Shown here piece by piece: positions 8,356-17,080 of a stretch of DNA of 64,000 bases. A model generated the notes under the pieces. The model ran no database searches. It was not told where the DNA came from and saw only the letters and a program-made list of their open reading frames with translations. The position numbers were made by a program, and so were the translations under genes. The first letter of the stretch is position 1. Each line of letters starts with the position of its first letter. Source of the stretch: Litoribacter populi (GTDB lineage Bacteria > Bacteroidota > Bacteroidia > Cytophagales > Cyclobacteriaceae); NCBI RefSeq assembly GCF_007483685.1, contig NZ_VMKN01000001.1, positions 1,538,393 to 1,602,392 on the forward strand, given 5' to 3'.

Positions 8356-9009
8356 TTAATTCATAATTCCCTCCACAACCCTCTCAGCCCAATACTTATA
8401 AATCTCCGCATCCGGATGCAGTTTGTCGCTAACCACAGCTAAAGGATAGTCGCGGTAGTGGGTGGTGATGTCGATGAAGGTGATGCCGTATCTTTCGGTG
8501 ATGGCTTGCTTGGCGCGGTTGTACCGGTCAATTTCCTGGGCCACCTTTGCTTTGTCGGTTTCCTTTTCAGTGGCAAATGGGGTGATGCCCCAATCGGGAA
8601 TGGAAAGTACGATCACTCTTTCTCTATTGCCGCCGGCAAACCCAATCGCCTGATCCAGCAATTCTTTGAATTCTGCCTTGTAATTATCCAGATCCCGTCC
8701 TCTATACTGGTTATTCACCCCGATGAGCAAGGTGACCAAATCAAAAGTTTGGCCTTCAATATCAGCCTCCTGGATGCCCTTTTGGAGTTCATCGGTGGTC
8801 CATCCAGTGGTGGCGATGATTTTAGGATCTTCAAAATCATGACCTTTATCCCTAAACATTGCAACTGCTTGATTTGGGAACCTTTCATGCTCGGACACTC
8901 CTTCACCAATGGTGTAAGAATCTCCGAGTGCCAAATAAGTATATTGCTGTGCCATGGTGCTTATGGTTGTGGTCATTGCAAGGATGAGAAATGTAAATAA
9001 TCCTTTCAC
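8356..9009 (-). CDS. Secreted SGNH/GDSL hydrolase
   Basis: A 217-residue esterase-like protein. A signal peptide covers about residues 1-20 (MKGLFTFLILAMTTTISTMA). The GDSL block I is LALGDSYTIGEG with the nucleophile Ser near residue 31. Block III is LLIGVNNQYRGR, and the catalytic Asp-His pair is in SDKLHPDAEIY near the C-terminus. The substrate is unknown. Its start overlaps the LD-carboxypeptidase stop by 4 bases, so the two are co-transcribed (carboxypeptidase first), which hints at an envelope role. Confidence 0.9.
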   Translation of the reverse strand: MKGLFTFLILAMTTTISTMAQQYTYLALGDSYTIGEGVSEHERFPNQAVAMFRDKGHDFEDPKIIATTGWTTDELQKGIQEADIEGQTFDLVTLLIGVNNQYRGRDLDNYKAEFKELLDQAIGFAGGNRERVIVLSIPDWGITPFATEKETDKAKVAQEIDRYNRAKQAITERYGITFIDITTHYRDYPLAVVSDKLHPDAEIYKYWAERVVEGIMN

Positions 9010-10052
9010 GATTGGAAAATTGATTCGGTTAATTGAAAAGTACCCTCATCGGCGTTCATTTTTGCTCTGGCACCGATGGGTACGATAAACTGCTTGGGCA
9101 CATGCCCGATCATGGCACCGCGGTATGCGGGGATGTTCAATGGCTTGATGTAGTCATCGAAGATGTCATCCAACGTCAGTGTGCCATAGCCGCCCGTAGG
9201 ACTGCAATCGGTGCATTGTCCAAAAATAAAGCCTTTGATCTGGCTCAGAGCTCCCGTTAGTTTGAGCGTACTCATCATTCGATCAATCTTGTAAGGTTCC
9301 TCTCCAATATCTTCCAGAAAAAGTATCTTATTGTGGAAGTCAGGGAGGTATCCCGTCCCCGCCAAAGCGGTTAATACGGTCAGGTTGCCGCCTACAAGTT
9401 CTCCTTCGACTTCACCACCTGTGATGGTCTGTATGCGGTTGTTTTTGACTATTAACTCGTCTCCCTTTTCCTGCTCGTTTTCAAACTTGTGCAAGGACTG
9501 GTTAAAAAAGACTTCCTCAAACTGCTTGACATTAAAGCTGTTCCAGCTGCCCGTGCCGTTGGGGCCGTGGAAGGTGATCAGGCCGGTTTTGGCAAAGATG
9601 GCATTGTGTATGGCGGTGATGTCGCTGTAGCCCAAGATTGGCTTTGGATTATGCTTAATGTTTTCATAATCAATCATGGGTAATATCCTAGCTGCGCCTG
9701 ATCCGCCACGGATGCAGATAACGGCTTTGACCTCCTCGTCAGCAAACATGCTGTTCAGGTCATGGGCGCGCTCGGCATCGGATCCTGCCAGATGGCCGCG
9801 ACGGTTTTGGAGATTTTCGCCCATCTTGACTTCAAAACCCAGTGCCTCAAGCGCCTCCTTGGCTAACTGGAACTGTATTCTTTCGGCCGTGGCCGCAGAG
9901 GGACTGATTAAGCCTACAGTGTCGCCTTTTTGTAAAGGTTTTGGTAAGAGTTTTTGAGTTGGAGAAGTTGATTTTATGGCTTTTTGCATTCCCAATATCG
10001 GGAAAAGACTTAGGGAGAGTCCCAAGGACTTGAGGAAATTTCTTTTGTTCAT
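9006..10052 (-). CDS. LD-carboxypeptidase (S66 family)
   Basis: A 348-residue peptidase that cleaves the L,D bond of murein tetrapeptides during peptidoglycan recycling. The N-terminus is a signal sequence with a twin-basic-like start (MNKRNFLKSLGLSLSLFPI), so it is exported. Family motifs are CIRGGSGAARILPMIDY near residues 112-128, ILGYSDITAIH with the nucleophile Ser, FLEDIGEEPYKIDRMM with the catalytic Glu, and IGHVPKQFIVPIG with the catalytic His. It lies between the PBP4-like gene (6 bases upstream) and the SGNH gene, forming a likely cell-wall operon. Confidence 0.93.
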   Translation of the reverse strand: MNKRNFLKSLGLSLSLFPILGMQKAIKSTSPTQKLLPKPLQKGDTVGLISPSAATAERIQFQLAKEALEALGFEVKMGENLQNRRGHLAGSDAERAHDLNSMFADEEVKAVICIRGGSGAARILPMIDYENIKHNPKPILGYSDITAIHNAIFAKTGLITFHGPNGTGSWNSFNVKQFEEVFFNQSLHKFENEQEKGDELIVKNNRIQTITGGEVEGELVGGNLTVLTALAGTGYLPDFHNKILFLEDIGEEPYKIDRMMSTLKLTGALSQIKGFIFGQCTDCSPTGGYGTLTLDDIFDDYIKPLNIPAYRGAMIGHVPKQFIVPIGARAKMNADEGTFQLTESIFQS

Positions 10053-10058
10053 GTGTAA

Positions 10059-11390
10059 TTAAAAATTTTCCCGGATATAGACCATCACTTTTTCCATTTC
10101 GCTTCTCACTTTGCTGGCCTTATAGGGGTAATTATTGTTCATAAATGCAAATGCATATAACTTGTCGCTCTTAGTTCTCACAAATCCCACCAAGCTATGG
10201 TTATTGGATATGGTGCCCGTTTTGCCAAAAACGTAGGGTTTTGGAGCATGGTAATTATTTTTCAAGGTTCCACTCACTCCGCCCTTTGGAAGAAGATTAA
10301 AGAGCATTTCATCTGGCAAAACCCTGTAGATTTTATCCATCAGCACCACCAATGACCGCGGGGTCATGAGGTTGTGTCTGGAAAGACCAGATCCGTCTAC
10401 CCACAACATTTCGTCAGGAAGGTCAATTAAGTATGTTTTTTTGATATAATCAATGGCTCTTTCCGAATTGAGTTCCTGGAAAAGTTCATCGGATATCATC
10501 AATAGCAGGTGCTCTGCGATGAAATTGTCGCTTTCCAGCATCATTTCCTTGTAGAGAGCCTCTGTGCGGATGCCTTTAAGGCGTTGGTGGTCCTTGGGGA
10601 GTTTTTCCTTGGACGGCAATACCATCTTGTTAAGTTCCGAACTGGCCAACTGTACAAAAGTCTGCTGGCTGGTCAAAAATGGGACATAGGAATTCATTCC
10701 GTTATATGTGCGGGGATTGTAGAAAAACTGATTGTTGTGAAATTCCCGTTGCACGTTTCTCACATCTCTGTCGCTGGTGGTGAGGTTTTGGCGGAAGAGA
10801 GATGGGCTGATCTCTGGTTTATTGTTGCGGTTAATTACCTTGGCTACATTACCATAAATTGGGAATGGGGATTTTTCGGCAGAATAGGAAAAGTAATAAT
10901 CATCCCATTGCCAGCCAAAACCAAATGCCTGGTCCTTCCAGTTGGCATCGGAGAAATTGATTTTCTCATATCTGTCAAAAAACTCTCTCAACCTTGGCTG
11001 CTGGGGCAAGGCATGGTATTTCCAGCTCGGGTCCCCAGTTCCCCATACGGTTACCTCATTTCCTTTATTCACATATCGCAAAATGGTGGTGCTATCACCT
11101 AATGTGATGAGGGAGGCAAAAAAGGTTACCAATTTGGTAGTCGAAGCGGGAATGAAGTACAAATGGCTGTTTTTCTCATAGACCGGCTGCTGTGTGTCTA
11201 AGTCATAGAGCATGAAACCGGTCAGGTGATTGTTGAAAAAAGAGTCCTTGCCCAGGTAAGCCTCTAGCTCAGTGGCTTTGTCTCTGGAAGGTTGGGCGAG
11301 GAGAGCATAGCTTTGTAGAAGTAAGAGGAAGGTTAGTAGAAATTTTTGGGTACCAAGAACCAAGTACCAAGTACCAATTAACTCAGTCAT
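10059..11390 (-). CDS. D-alanyl-D-alanine carboxypeptidase, PBP4/S13 type
   Basis: An S13-family penicillin-binding protein with murein endopeptidase or carboxypeptidase activity in the periplasm. The SxxK motif is in PASTTKLVTF, the SxN-equivalent lies in DGSGLSRHN, and the KTG triad is in FGKTGTISNNHSLVG. I chose the ATG at 11390 (MTELIGTWYLVLGTQ, 443 residues) because a signal peptide follows it directly (KFLLTFLLLLQSYALLAQ). The frame remains open to an ATG at 11540, but those extra codons (EVRRTKYEVRK...) only translate TACGAAG-type repeats and overlap the DUF423 gene. Even the chosen start lies beside repeat units, so the native start may have been displaced. Confidence 0.85.
   Translation of the reverse strand: MTELIGTWYLVLGTQKFLLTFLLLLQSYALLAQPSRDKATELEAYLGKDSFFNNHLTGFMLYDLDTQQPVYEKNSHLYFIPASTTKLVTFFASLITLGDSTTILRYVNKGNEVTVWGTGDPSWKYHALPQQPRLREFFDRYEKINFSDANWKDQAFGFGWQWDDYYFSYSAEKSPFPIYGNVAKVINRNNKPEISPSLFRQNLTTSDRDVRNVQREFHNNQFFYNPRTYNGMNSYVPFLTSQQTFVQLASSELNKMVLPSKEKLPKDHQRLKGIRTEALYKEMMLESDNFIAEHLLLMISDELFQELNSERAIDYIKKTYLIDLPDEMLWVDGSGLSRHNLMTPRSLVVLMDKIYRVLPDEMLFNLLPKGGVSGTLKNNYHAPKPYVFGKTGTISNNHSLVGFVRTKSDKLYAFAFMNNNYPYKASKVRSEMEKVMVYIRENF
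11345..11378. repeat. GTACCAA-type repeat cluster at the PBP4 5' end
   Basis: Successive units of the form GTACCAA or GAACCAA (11350-11377) occur inside the first codons of the PBP4-like gene and encode its LIGTWYLVLGTQ segment. The same family appears at 15075-15108 and, as TACGAAG forms, at 11445-11530 and 14849-14868. Confidence 0.72.
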
Positions 11391-11444
11391 CGATCGCTGA
11401 CTTCCTATTATTTTACTATTGTTCATATATTTTCTTTTGGTATA

Positions 11445-11530
11445 AAGGACAAGGTACCATCTTCGTACCTCGTACTTAATTTTTCGTACCTCGTACTTCG
11501 TCCTTCGTACTTCTAAGGTTTTTCGTACTT
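11445..11530. repeat. CGTACTT/CGTACCT degenerate tandem repeat
   Basis: At least six units of CGTACTTC, CGTACCTC or a close variant lie between 11465 and 11530. They cover the last codons of the DUF423 gene and the leader of the PBP4-like gene. Read on the minus strand they give the repetitive peptide pattern EVR-TKY-EVR. Confidence 0.78.
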
Positions 11531-11898
11531 CGCATGGCAAATACTACACATATCCATCCTGCTATGAACGCCACGCCGCCGAAAGGTGTGATGGCACCGA
11601 GCCAGGTGATGCCGGTGAGGGAAAGTACGTATAGCGAGCCGGAGAAAATCAGTATTCCGGCCAAGAATAACCAGGCGCTAATTTTTAGCCACTTTTCATG
11701 CAATTTCAATAACGCTAGTATGCCTACCAATAACATTGCCAGGGCATGATAAAAATGATATTTTACTCCGGTTTCGAAGGTTTCGGTCCGGCCGTGCAGC
11801 TCCAAAGTGTCGGCAAGCCCATGTGCGCCAAAGGCTCCAATGCCCACAGCCAGCGCACCTAAAATGGCCGCCGTTTGAATGATTTTTTCTTTATGCAT
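11476..11898 (-). CDS. DUF423 family small membrane protein
   Basis: A four-helix inner membrane protein of the DUF423/YgdD family, of unknown function. The family signature is clear: IQTAAILGALAVGIGAFGAHGL near the N-terminus, then VKYHFYHALAMLLVGIL, AWLFLAGILIFSGSLYVLSL and GAITPFGGVAFIAGWICVVFA. I start at the ATG at 11898 (MHKEKIIQ, 140 residues), 1 base after the YggS stop. An ATG at 11922 would overlap YggS by 23 bases. The final residues (STKNLRSTKDEVRGTKN) derive from the TACGAAG repeat and are not part of the family domain. Confidence 0.88.
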   Translation of the reverse strand: MHKEKIIQTAAILGALAVGIGAFGAHGLADTLELHGRTETFETGVKYHFYHALAMLLVGILALLKLHEKWLKISAWLFLAGILIFSGSLYVLSLTGITWLGAITPFGGVAFIAGWICVVFAMRSTKNLRSTKDEVRGTKN

Positions 11899-11899
11899 T

Positions 11900-12574
11900 T
11901 TAATTGTAATTTCTTGCTCCAAATATGGCGCTACCTATCCTCACCATAGTGCTTCCTTCCTCTTGTGCAATGAAGTAGTCACCGCTCATGCCCATGGAAA
12001 GTTCGTCCAGCTTCATATTGGGGGGAAGTGAAAGGGTTTTTAGCTTTTCGAAAAGGCTCTTGAGTCCAGCAAATTCCCTTCGGATTTGATCTTGGTCCTC
12101 CGTGAAGGTCGCCATTCCCATTAGCCCTTGGATCTTTACATTGGCGAGGCTTTCCAACTCTCCGCTTTGGATGAGCTGAACGAGTTCGTTTTCATCAAAA
12201 CCAAACTTGCTGTCCTCTTCAGCGATATGGACCTGTAAAAGGCAAGGAATGGTTCTATCAGCTTTTTTCGCTTGCTTGTCAATCTCTTTAAGCAATTTAA
12301 GCGAATCTACACCGTGAATTAAGTGTACAAATGGAGCGATGTATTTGACCTTGTTGCGCTGCAGATGGCCAATCATATGCCAACGAATGTCGGTGGGCAA
12401 TTGTGGCTGCTTGTCGGTGAGTTCCTGGACTTTGTTTTCCCCAAAATCACGGATACCGGCATCATAAGCCTCCTGCAGATCTTCGACAGGTTTGGTCTTG
12501 CTGACGGCTACCAAGAGGCAATCAGGATTTTTAAATGTGTTTTTTATCTCTTGAAGGTTTTCTTTTATAGTCAT
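11900..12574 (-). CDS. YggS/PLPBP family PLP-binding protein
   Basis: A 224-residue member of the YggS family, which controls pyridoxal 5'-phosphate supply and amino acid balance in the cytoplasm. The PLP lysine is K26 in LLVAVSKTKP. Other family blocks are FGENKVQELTDKQ, RWHMIGHLQRNKVKYI near residues 64-79, GLMGMATF and ELSMGMSGDYFIAQEEGSTMVRIGSAIFG at the C-terminus, which includes the phosphate-binding Ser/Gly region. It precedes the DUF423 and PBP4 genes on the minus strand. Confidence 0.95.
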   Translation of the reverse strand: MTIKENLQEIKNTFKNPDCLLVAVSKTKPVEDLQEAYDAGIRDFGENKVQELTDKQPQLPTDIRWHMIGHLQRNKVKYIAPFVHLIHGVDSLKLLKEIDKQAKKADRTIPCLLQVHIAEEDSKFGFDENELVQLIQSGELESLANVKIQGLMGMATFTEDQDQIRREFAGLKSLFEKLKTLSLPPNMKLDELSMGMSGDYFIAQEEGSTMVRIGSAIFGARNYN

Positions 12575-12663
12575 TCTCCTAAATTTACACTCTCAAAGAT
12601 ACTGTTTAAGATTAGGACGGGCAATCCTCCGGCCTGCATTGTTTTACATAAGCATATAAAATT

Positions 12664-14211
12664 ATGGCGATACTAGGCACATTATTGAAACGGGGCATCC
12701 GCCTTCGTGAATCCCTGGAACAAGAATACAGTTCCCCCATTGAGCTCCAAAAGCGGGAGCTGAAGAAGCTGATGATTGCTGCCTCAAAGACTGAGTTTGG
12801 TAGAAAGTATGGTTTTGGAGAAAAACTTAAGGAGTTTAAAAAGAAGGGGAACACCTTTTATGAGACCTTCAAACAGGATATGCCCATCTTTGACTACAAC
12901 AAAATGTACGATGAATGGTGGCACAAGCTCCAAGAAGGAGAAAAAAACATTACCTGGCCGGGGGCCATCAAGTATTTTGCCATGACCTCTGGCACTTCAG
13001 GTGCCACATCTAAGTATATTCCCATTTCCTATGAGATGGTGAAAGCTATCCGTAAAACTGGTGTTAGGCAAATCCTTACCCTATCAAAATATGAACTTCC
13101 GGACAGGCTTTTTAACACGGGAATATTGATGCTTGGTGGAAGTACCGATCTGGAATTCAACGGTACCTATTTCTCAGGTGACCTGAGCGGTATCACAGCT
13201 GGGAATCTTCCTATTTGGTTCCAGCGATTTTACAAGCCAGGTTCCGAGATCGCCAGAAACAAGAATTGGGGGGAGAAGCTGGAAAAAATAGTAGACAATG
13301 CTCCGAATTGGGATATTGGAATTATAGTAGGTGTGCCGGCGTGGTTACAGATTTTGTTGGAAAAGATTATTGAGCGATATGGGCTAAAATCTATCCACGA
13401 CATTTGGCCAAACCTGAAGATTTTCGTTCATGGTGGGGTGAGTTTTGAACCCTATAAAAAGGGTTTTGAAAAGCTGCTTGATCGACCATTGATCTATATG
13501 GAAACCTATTTAGCCAGTGAGGGATTTTTGGCTTTCCAAGCTTTACCTGATCGTCGATCCATGAGGCTTGTTCTTAATAATGGGATTTTCTATGAATTTA
13601 TTCCTTTCAAAGATGAAAACTTTGACGATAATGGAGAAGTGCGTCCAGATGCGCAAACCCTTTCCATTGACCAGGTGGAGGAAGGTAAAGAGTATGCCAT
13701 TCTGATAAGCACCTGTGCTGGAGCGTGGAGATACCTTATTGGGGATGTGATCAAATTTGAATCATTGGCAGAAGCCGAGATAGTGATTACCGGTAGGACC
13801 AAGCATTTCCTCAGTCTTTGCGGAGAGCACCTTTCTGTTGACAACATGAACAAAGCAGTGGAATTGGCCTCAGAGGAATTAAACGTTGATATCAGGGAAT
13901 TTACGGTCATCGGCGTGCCTCATGGGAATCTCTTTGCCCATCACTGGTATATTGGAACCGACGATGAGGTGGATTCTGGTAGGTTAAGAAATTTAATCGA
14001 CGAAAAACTGAAGAGCCTAAACGATGACTATATAGTTGAAAGACAACATGCGCTGAAGGACGTGGATGTAAGAGTTTTACCTCAGGAAACCTTTATCGAA
14101 TATATGCGCCTTCAGGGTAAGGAAGGGGGGCAAAACAAGTTTCCACGTGTGCTCAAAGGGGATAAAGCCGAAGCTTGGCTGGGCTTTTTAAAAGAAAAGG
14201 GATTCCAATAG
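12664..14211 (+). CDS. GH3 auxin-responsive family acyl-adenylating protein
   Basis: A 515-residue protein of the GH3 (auxin-responsive promoter) superfamily of acyl-acid-amido synthetases. The ATP-binding motif I is FAMTSGTSGATSKYIPIS near residues 101-118. Motif II is YMETYLASEGFLAFQ near 279-293, and motif III is WRYLIGDVIKF near 355-365. Plant members join amino acids to auxin or jasmonate. Bacterial members are common in Bacteroidota but their substrates are not known. One base separates its stop from the LysE-family gene, suggesting that the exporter could handle the product, which is inference. Confidence 0.9.
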   Translation: MAILGTLLKRGIRLRESLEQEYSSPIELQKRELKKLMIAASKTEFGRKYGFGEKLKEFKKKGNTFYETFKQDMPIFDYNKMYDEWWHKLQEGEKNITWPGAIKYFAMTSGTSGATSKYIPISYEMVKAIRKTGVRQILTLSKYELPDRLFNTGILMLGGSTDLEFNGTYFSGDLSGITAGNLPIWFQRFYKPGSEIARNKNWGEKLEKIVDNAPNWDIGIIVGVPAWLQILLEKIIERYGLKSIHDIWPNLKIFVHGGVSFEPYKKGFEKLLDRPLIYMETYLASEGFLAFQALPDRRSMRLVLNNGIFYEFIPFKDENFDDNGEVRPDAQTLSIDQVEEGKEYAILISTCAGAWRYLIGDVIKFESLAEAEIVITGRTKHFLSLCGEHLSVDNMNKAVELASEELNVDIREFTVIGVPHGNLFAHHWYIGTDDEVDSGRLRNLIDEKLKSLNDDYIVERQHALKDVDVRVLPQETFIEYMRLQGKEGGQNKFPRVLKGDKAEAWLGFLKEKGFQ

Positions 14212-14212
14212 G

Positions 14213-14848
14213 ATGAATGTAATTGAAGGAATTGGAATGGGACTGGTGCTTTCGCTGATCATCGGCCCTGTTTTTTTTGCCCTTATCCAAAATAGTATGG
14301 AGAAAGGGTTTAAATATGCTGTTGCCATGGCAGCCGGTATACTTGTCAGCGATAGCCTGTATGTATTGCTTACCTACTTTGGGGTTTCCATGATTACAAA
14401 TAATCCGATGGTGGAAATGATACTTGGATTTGTTGGGGGAGGTTTTTTAATCGCGTTTGGGGTATTGACCTTTATGAAAAAGGGAGTAGACAGGCCAAAT
14501 ACAGGTGGTTTTCCGAAAACCCAAAATAGACCAATGAAGCGAAAGGGCTTTGCCAAAGGCTTCTCCCTTAATGGTATCAATCCTTTTGTGTTGCTGTTTT
14601 GGACCTCCATTGCCGGTTTAGTTCGTTTGAAGGATAACTTTGGGACTGTGGATATTGTGGGATATTACCTTGGGATCCTACTGACTGTGTTTCTAGTAGA
14701 TATTCTCAAAGCCTATAGTGCTAACAAGCTACGTACCTTCATCACCCCGAAGGTCATGCAGATTCTCAATCGGGTAGTGGCAGTGGTGCTTTTTGGGTTT
14801 GGGATAAGGCTGATAGTGTTTGCTGCGGAATTGGATGGGGATTTTTAG
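14213..14848 (+). CDS. LysE family translocator
   Basis: A 211-residue inner membrane protein with about six hydrophobic segments and the LysE/RhtB start pattern GMGLVLSLIIGPVFFALIQNSMEKGFKYAV. LysE-type proteins export amino acids or small amides. The middle loop is basic (KTQNRPMKRKGFAKGF). It is coupled to the acyl-adenylating gene. The Gly/Pro-rich first helix is intact. Substrate unknown. Confidence 0.9.
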   Translation: MNVIEGIGMGLVLSLIIGPVFFALIQNSMEKGFKYAVAMAAGILVSDSLYVLLTYFGVSMITNNPMVEMILGFVGGGFLIAFGVLTFMKKGVDRPNTGGFPKTQNRPMKRKGFAKGFSLNGINPFVLLFWTSIAGLVRLKDNFGTVDIVGYYLGILLTVFLVDILKAYSANKLRTFITPKVMQILNRVVAVVLFGFGIRLIVFAAELDGDF

Positions 14849-15112
<264 letters not shown>

Positions 15113-15114
15113 TT

Positions 15115-16161
15115 TTAATCCAACAAGAAGTTATTCACAAAACTACTTTTCAGCATCATCCAAAGAAACAGGAACACAAAAGCCCACATAAGGTAAGCCC
15201 GGTAGTAATCCTGGGTTTCTTTGTAGCGGTTTTCGATTATTTCAGCCTTTTCCAATTCGTCGATCTGGTCGAAAATATTGTCCAGGGCACCGTCATCAGA
15301 TGCACGGAAAAACTGCCCTCCGCCGATTTGGGCTATCTCCCGAAGAGTGGTCTCATCCAGGTAACTTTCGATCATCTGGGGACGACCAAAGAAGTCAGTA
15401 CCATAAGGCACCATCCCGTCCTTTCCTACGGCAATAGTATAGATTTTTATATCCATGGCCTCGGCAAGTTGAGCGGCAAAGATAGGATCAACATTGCCCG
15501 CATTATTGTCTCCATCACTGAGTAATACCATCACCTTACTTACACTTTCGGATTCTCTCATCCGGTTGGTTGCAGTGGCTAGGGCACTGCCAATCGCTGT
15601 ACCTTTAGCATCCATCATATCAAAACTGATATCACCGATCACATCGTTGAGCATAGCGTGATCCGTTGTCAATGGTGCAAGGGAATAAGCTTCTCCCGAA
15701 AAAATTACCATGCCGATACGATCACCTCTGCGACCTTCGATAAATTCAATAGCGGTCTCCTTGGCAGCCTCTAGTCGGTTGGGTTTGAAGTCCTGCAAGT
15801 CCATGGACTCCGATATATCAAGCACCAACATAATGTCAATACCCTCCGTGGATTGCTCCACACGCTCATTGGTACGTTGGGGGCGAGCTAAGGCAATAGC
15901 TACCATCCACAAGGCCAACATAAAAAAGAACGTTGGGATTAGTCTAAGATAGGTCCAAGGATTACTATGGGCCACACTTTTTGGCAGGGTAAGCTCAAGG
16001 GAAGGGTTTCTCAAGAATTTGATGAAAATCCTCAATAGCATAAGAACCGGAATGATCCAGATCAGGTGCAGTGCCCAGATGTTTTCCCATTCGAAAGATC
16101 GTAGGGTTTCTGGGGTAAACCAATGCCATGAAAGCATGTCGCTTATATTATTCACGTTCAT
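15115..16161 (-). CDS. batA: BatA-like von Willebrand factor A protein
   Basis: A 348-residue inner membrane protein of the Bacteroides aerotolerance (Bat) set. An N-terminal hydrophobic segment (HLIWIIPVLMLLRIFI) and a second one near residues 55-75 precede the VWA domain (about 85-300). The MIDAS motif is LVLDISESMD, with LLSDGDNNAG as the later metal-site strand. A C-terminal membrane helix (AYLMWAFVFLFLWMML) follows. It overlaps the upstream gene by 14 bases. No BatB follows. Bat proteins have been linked to stress tolerance and envelope function, with uncertain mechanism. Confidence 0.88.
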   Translation of the reverse strand: MNVNNISDMLSWHWFTPETLRSFEWENIWALHLIWIIPVLMLLRIFIKFLRNPSLELTLPKSVAHSNPWTYLRLIPTFFFMLALWMVAIALARPQRTNERVEQSTEGIDIMLVLDISESMDLQDFKPNRLEAAKETAIEFIEGRRGDRIGMVIFSGEAYSLAPLTTDHAMLNDVIGDISFDMMDAKGTAIGSALATATNRMRESESVSKVMVLLSDGDNNAGNVDPIFAAQLAEAMDIKIYTIAVGKDGMVPYGTDFFGRPQMIESYLDETTLREIAQIGGGQFFRASDDGALDNIFDQIDELEKAEIIENRYKETQDYYRAYLMWAFVFLFLWMMLKSSFVNNFLLD

Positions 16162-17080
16162 GGATCAGTTCTATTTTTTTGTTGTACATGTTACGGCAAT
16201 CCGTTTTCAGGTTTTGGCAAATGGACGGCAATTGCTCGGTTTTGCGGTCCGCATAGATGATCAACTCTATATTCCGCAGGTCTTCTAGTATGCCTTCCCG
16301 CGGAAGATCGATTGCCACCTCTGTAGATGTCCACTCCTGATAAGGTCGATCAGTGACCAATTCAAGATATCTTTTCCAAAGTCCCAGCACATTGTCTGCA
16401 TGTGGAGCAGTGGGTTGGGAGATGAAAGTTGAGGTGACATTTTCCCATTTCTTTTCAAACCTTTTCCATCTTTGTCTTTCCAACCAAGCCAGCCAATGGT
16501 TGTATATTTTATCACCAAACACAAAATAGATCACGATTGTCAGCACCAAAATAATGGATAAGGCAATGTAGAGATAAGGATAATTAAATTCCCTATCTAT
16601 CTTCTGATAGGTGTCGTTGTCTTTAAAGGTTGGAGCCGGAGGGATTTCCGGCAAGGTTAAGATGAGTGCTAGCTCATCCTCTTCGGGAAAATATTCTAAG
16701 CTGTCATATTTCAGAACCTCATACACGGGCATTGTGAAATTTCGAACAGGGTCCAGAGAGAAATTGGATAGGTAGTAAATTACGCTGTCCCTAGTAAGTG
16801 TGTCACGTGTATCGGTGACAAAAGTTTTCCTACCCAAGTATTCCATGTCCTCAAACCTAAAGGAGGAATCTGGAAAGATCACCTGTTGGGTGGGACGGTA
16901 AGTGGCTTTGAGCACATACTCCACCCGCTCACCGAGTTTGGCGGAATCTTGACGGAAATACCCTTCAACTAGCACATCCTGTGCGGAAAGCATGAAAGGG
17001 AAAAGAAAGGCAATGATGAACAAAAATGGATGCTGCTTACCCACGTTTCCTGGTTTTATTTCGGTACTTGAACAATTCAA
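16148..17080 (-). CDS. BatD-like / DUF4381-like membrane protein
   Basis: A 310-residue protein with a signal-like N-terminus (HPFLFIIAFLFPFMLSAQ), an extracytoplasmic Ig-like region (about 30-165), one membrane helix (LYIALSIILVLTIVIYFVFG, about 172-191) and a cytoplasmic tail rich in Trp and basic residues. This resembles the BatD or DUF4381 partner placed between DUF58 and BatA genes. The ATG at 17080 overlaps the DUF58 gene by 44 bases. A GTG at 17044, 8 bases over the DUF58 stop, puts the signal peptide at the very start and is equally plausible. Confidence 0.75.
   Translation of the reverse strand: MNCSSTEIKPGNVGKQHPFLFIIAFLFPFMLSAQDVLVEGYFRQDSAKLGERVEYVLKATYRPTQQVIFPDSSFRFEDMEYLGRKTFVTDTRDTLTRDSVIYYLSNFSLDPVRNFTMPVYEVLKYDSLEYFPEEDELALILTLPEIPPAPTFKDNDTYQKIDREFNYPYLYIALSIILVLTIVIYFVFGDKIYNHWLAWLERQRWKRFEKKWENVTSTFISQPTAPHADNVLGLWKRYLELVTDRPYQEWTSTEVAIDLPREGILEDLRNIELIIYADRKTEQLPSICQNLKTDCRNMYNKKIELIHERE

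Noticed and set aside
8458-9000. Open frame of 180 codons on the plus strand opposite the SGNH hydrolase gene
   Set aside because: The opposite strand carries a signal peptide and all SGNH motifs. This frame has none.
11391-11540. The upstream part of the PBP4 frame as genuine N-terminal sequence
   Set aside because: It translates TACGAAG repeats, overlaps the DUF423 gene and precedes the signal peptide by 50 residues, so it is unlikely to be in the protein.
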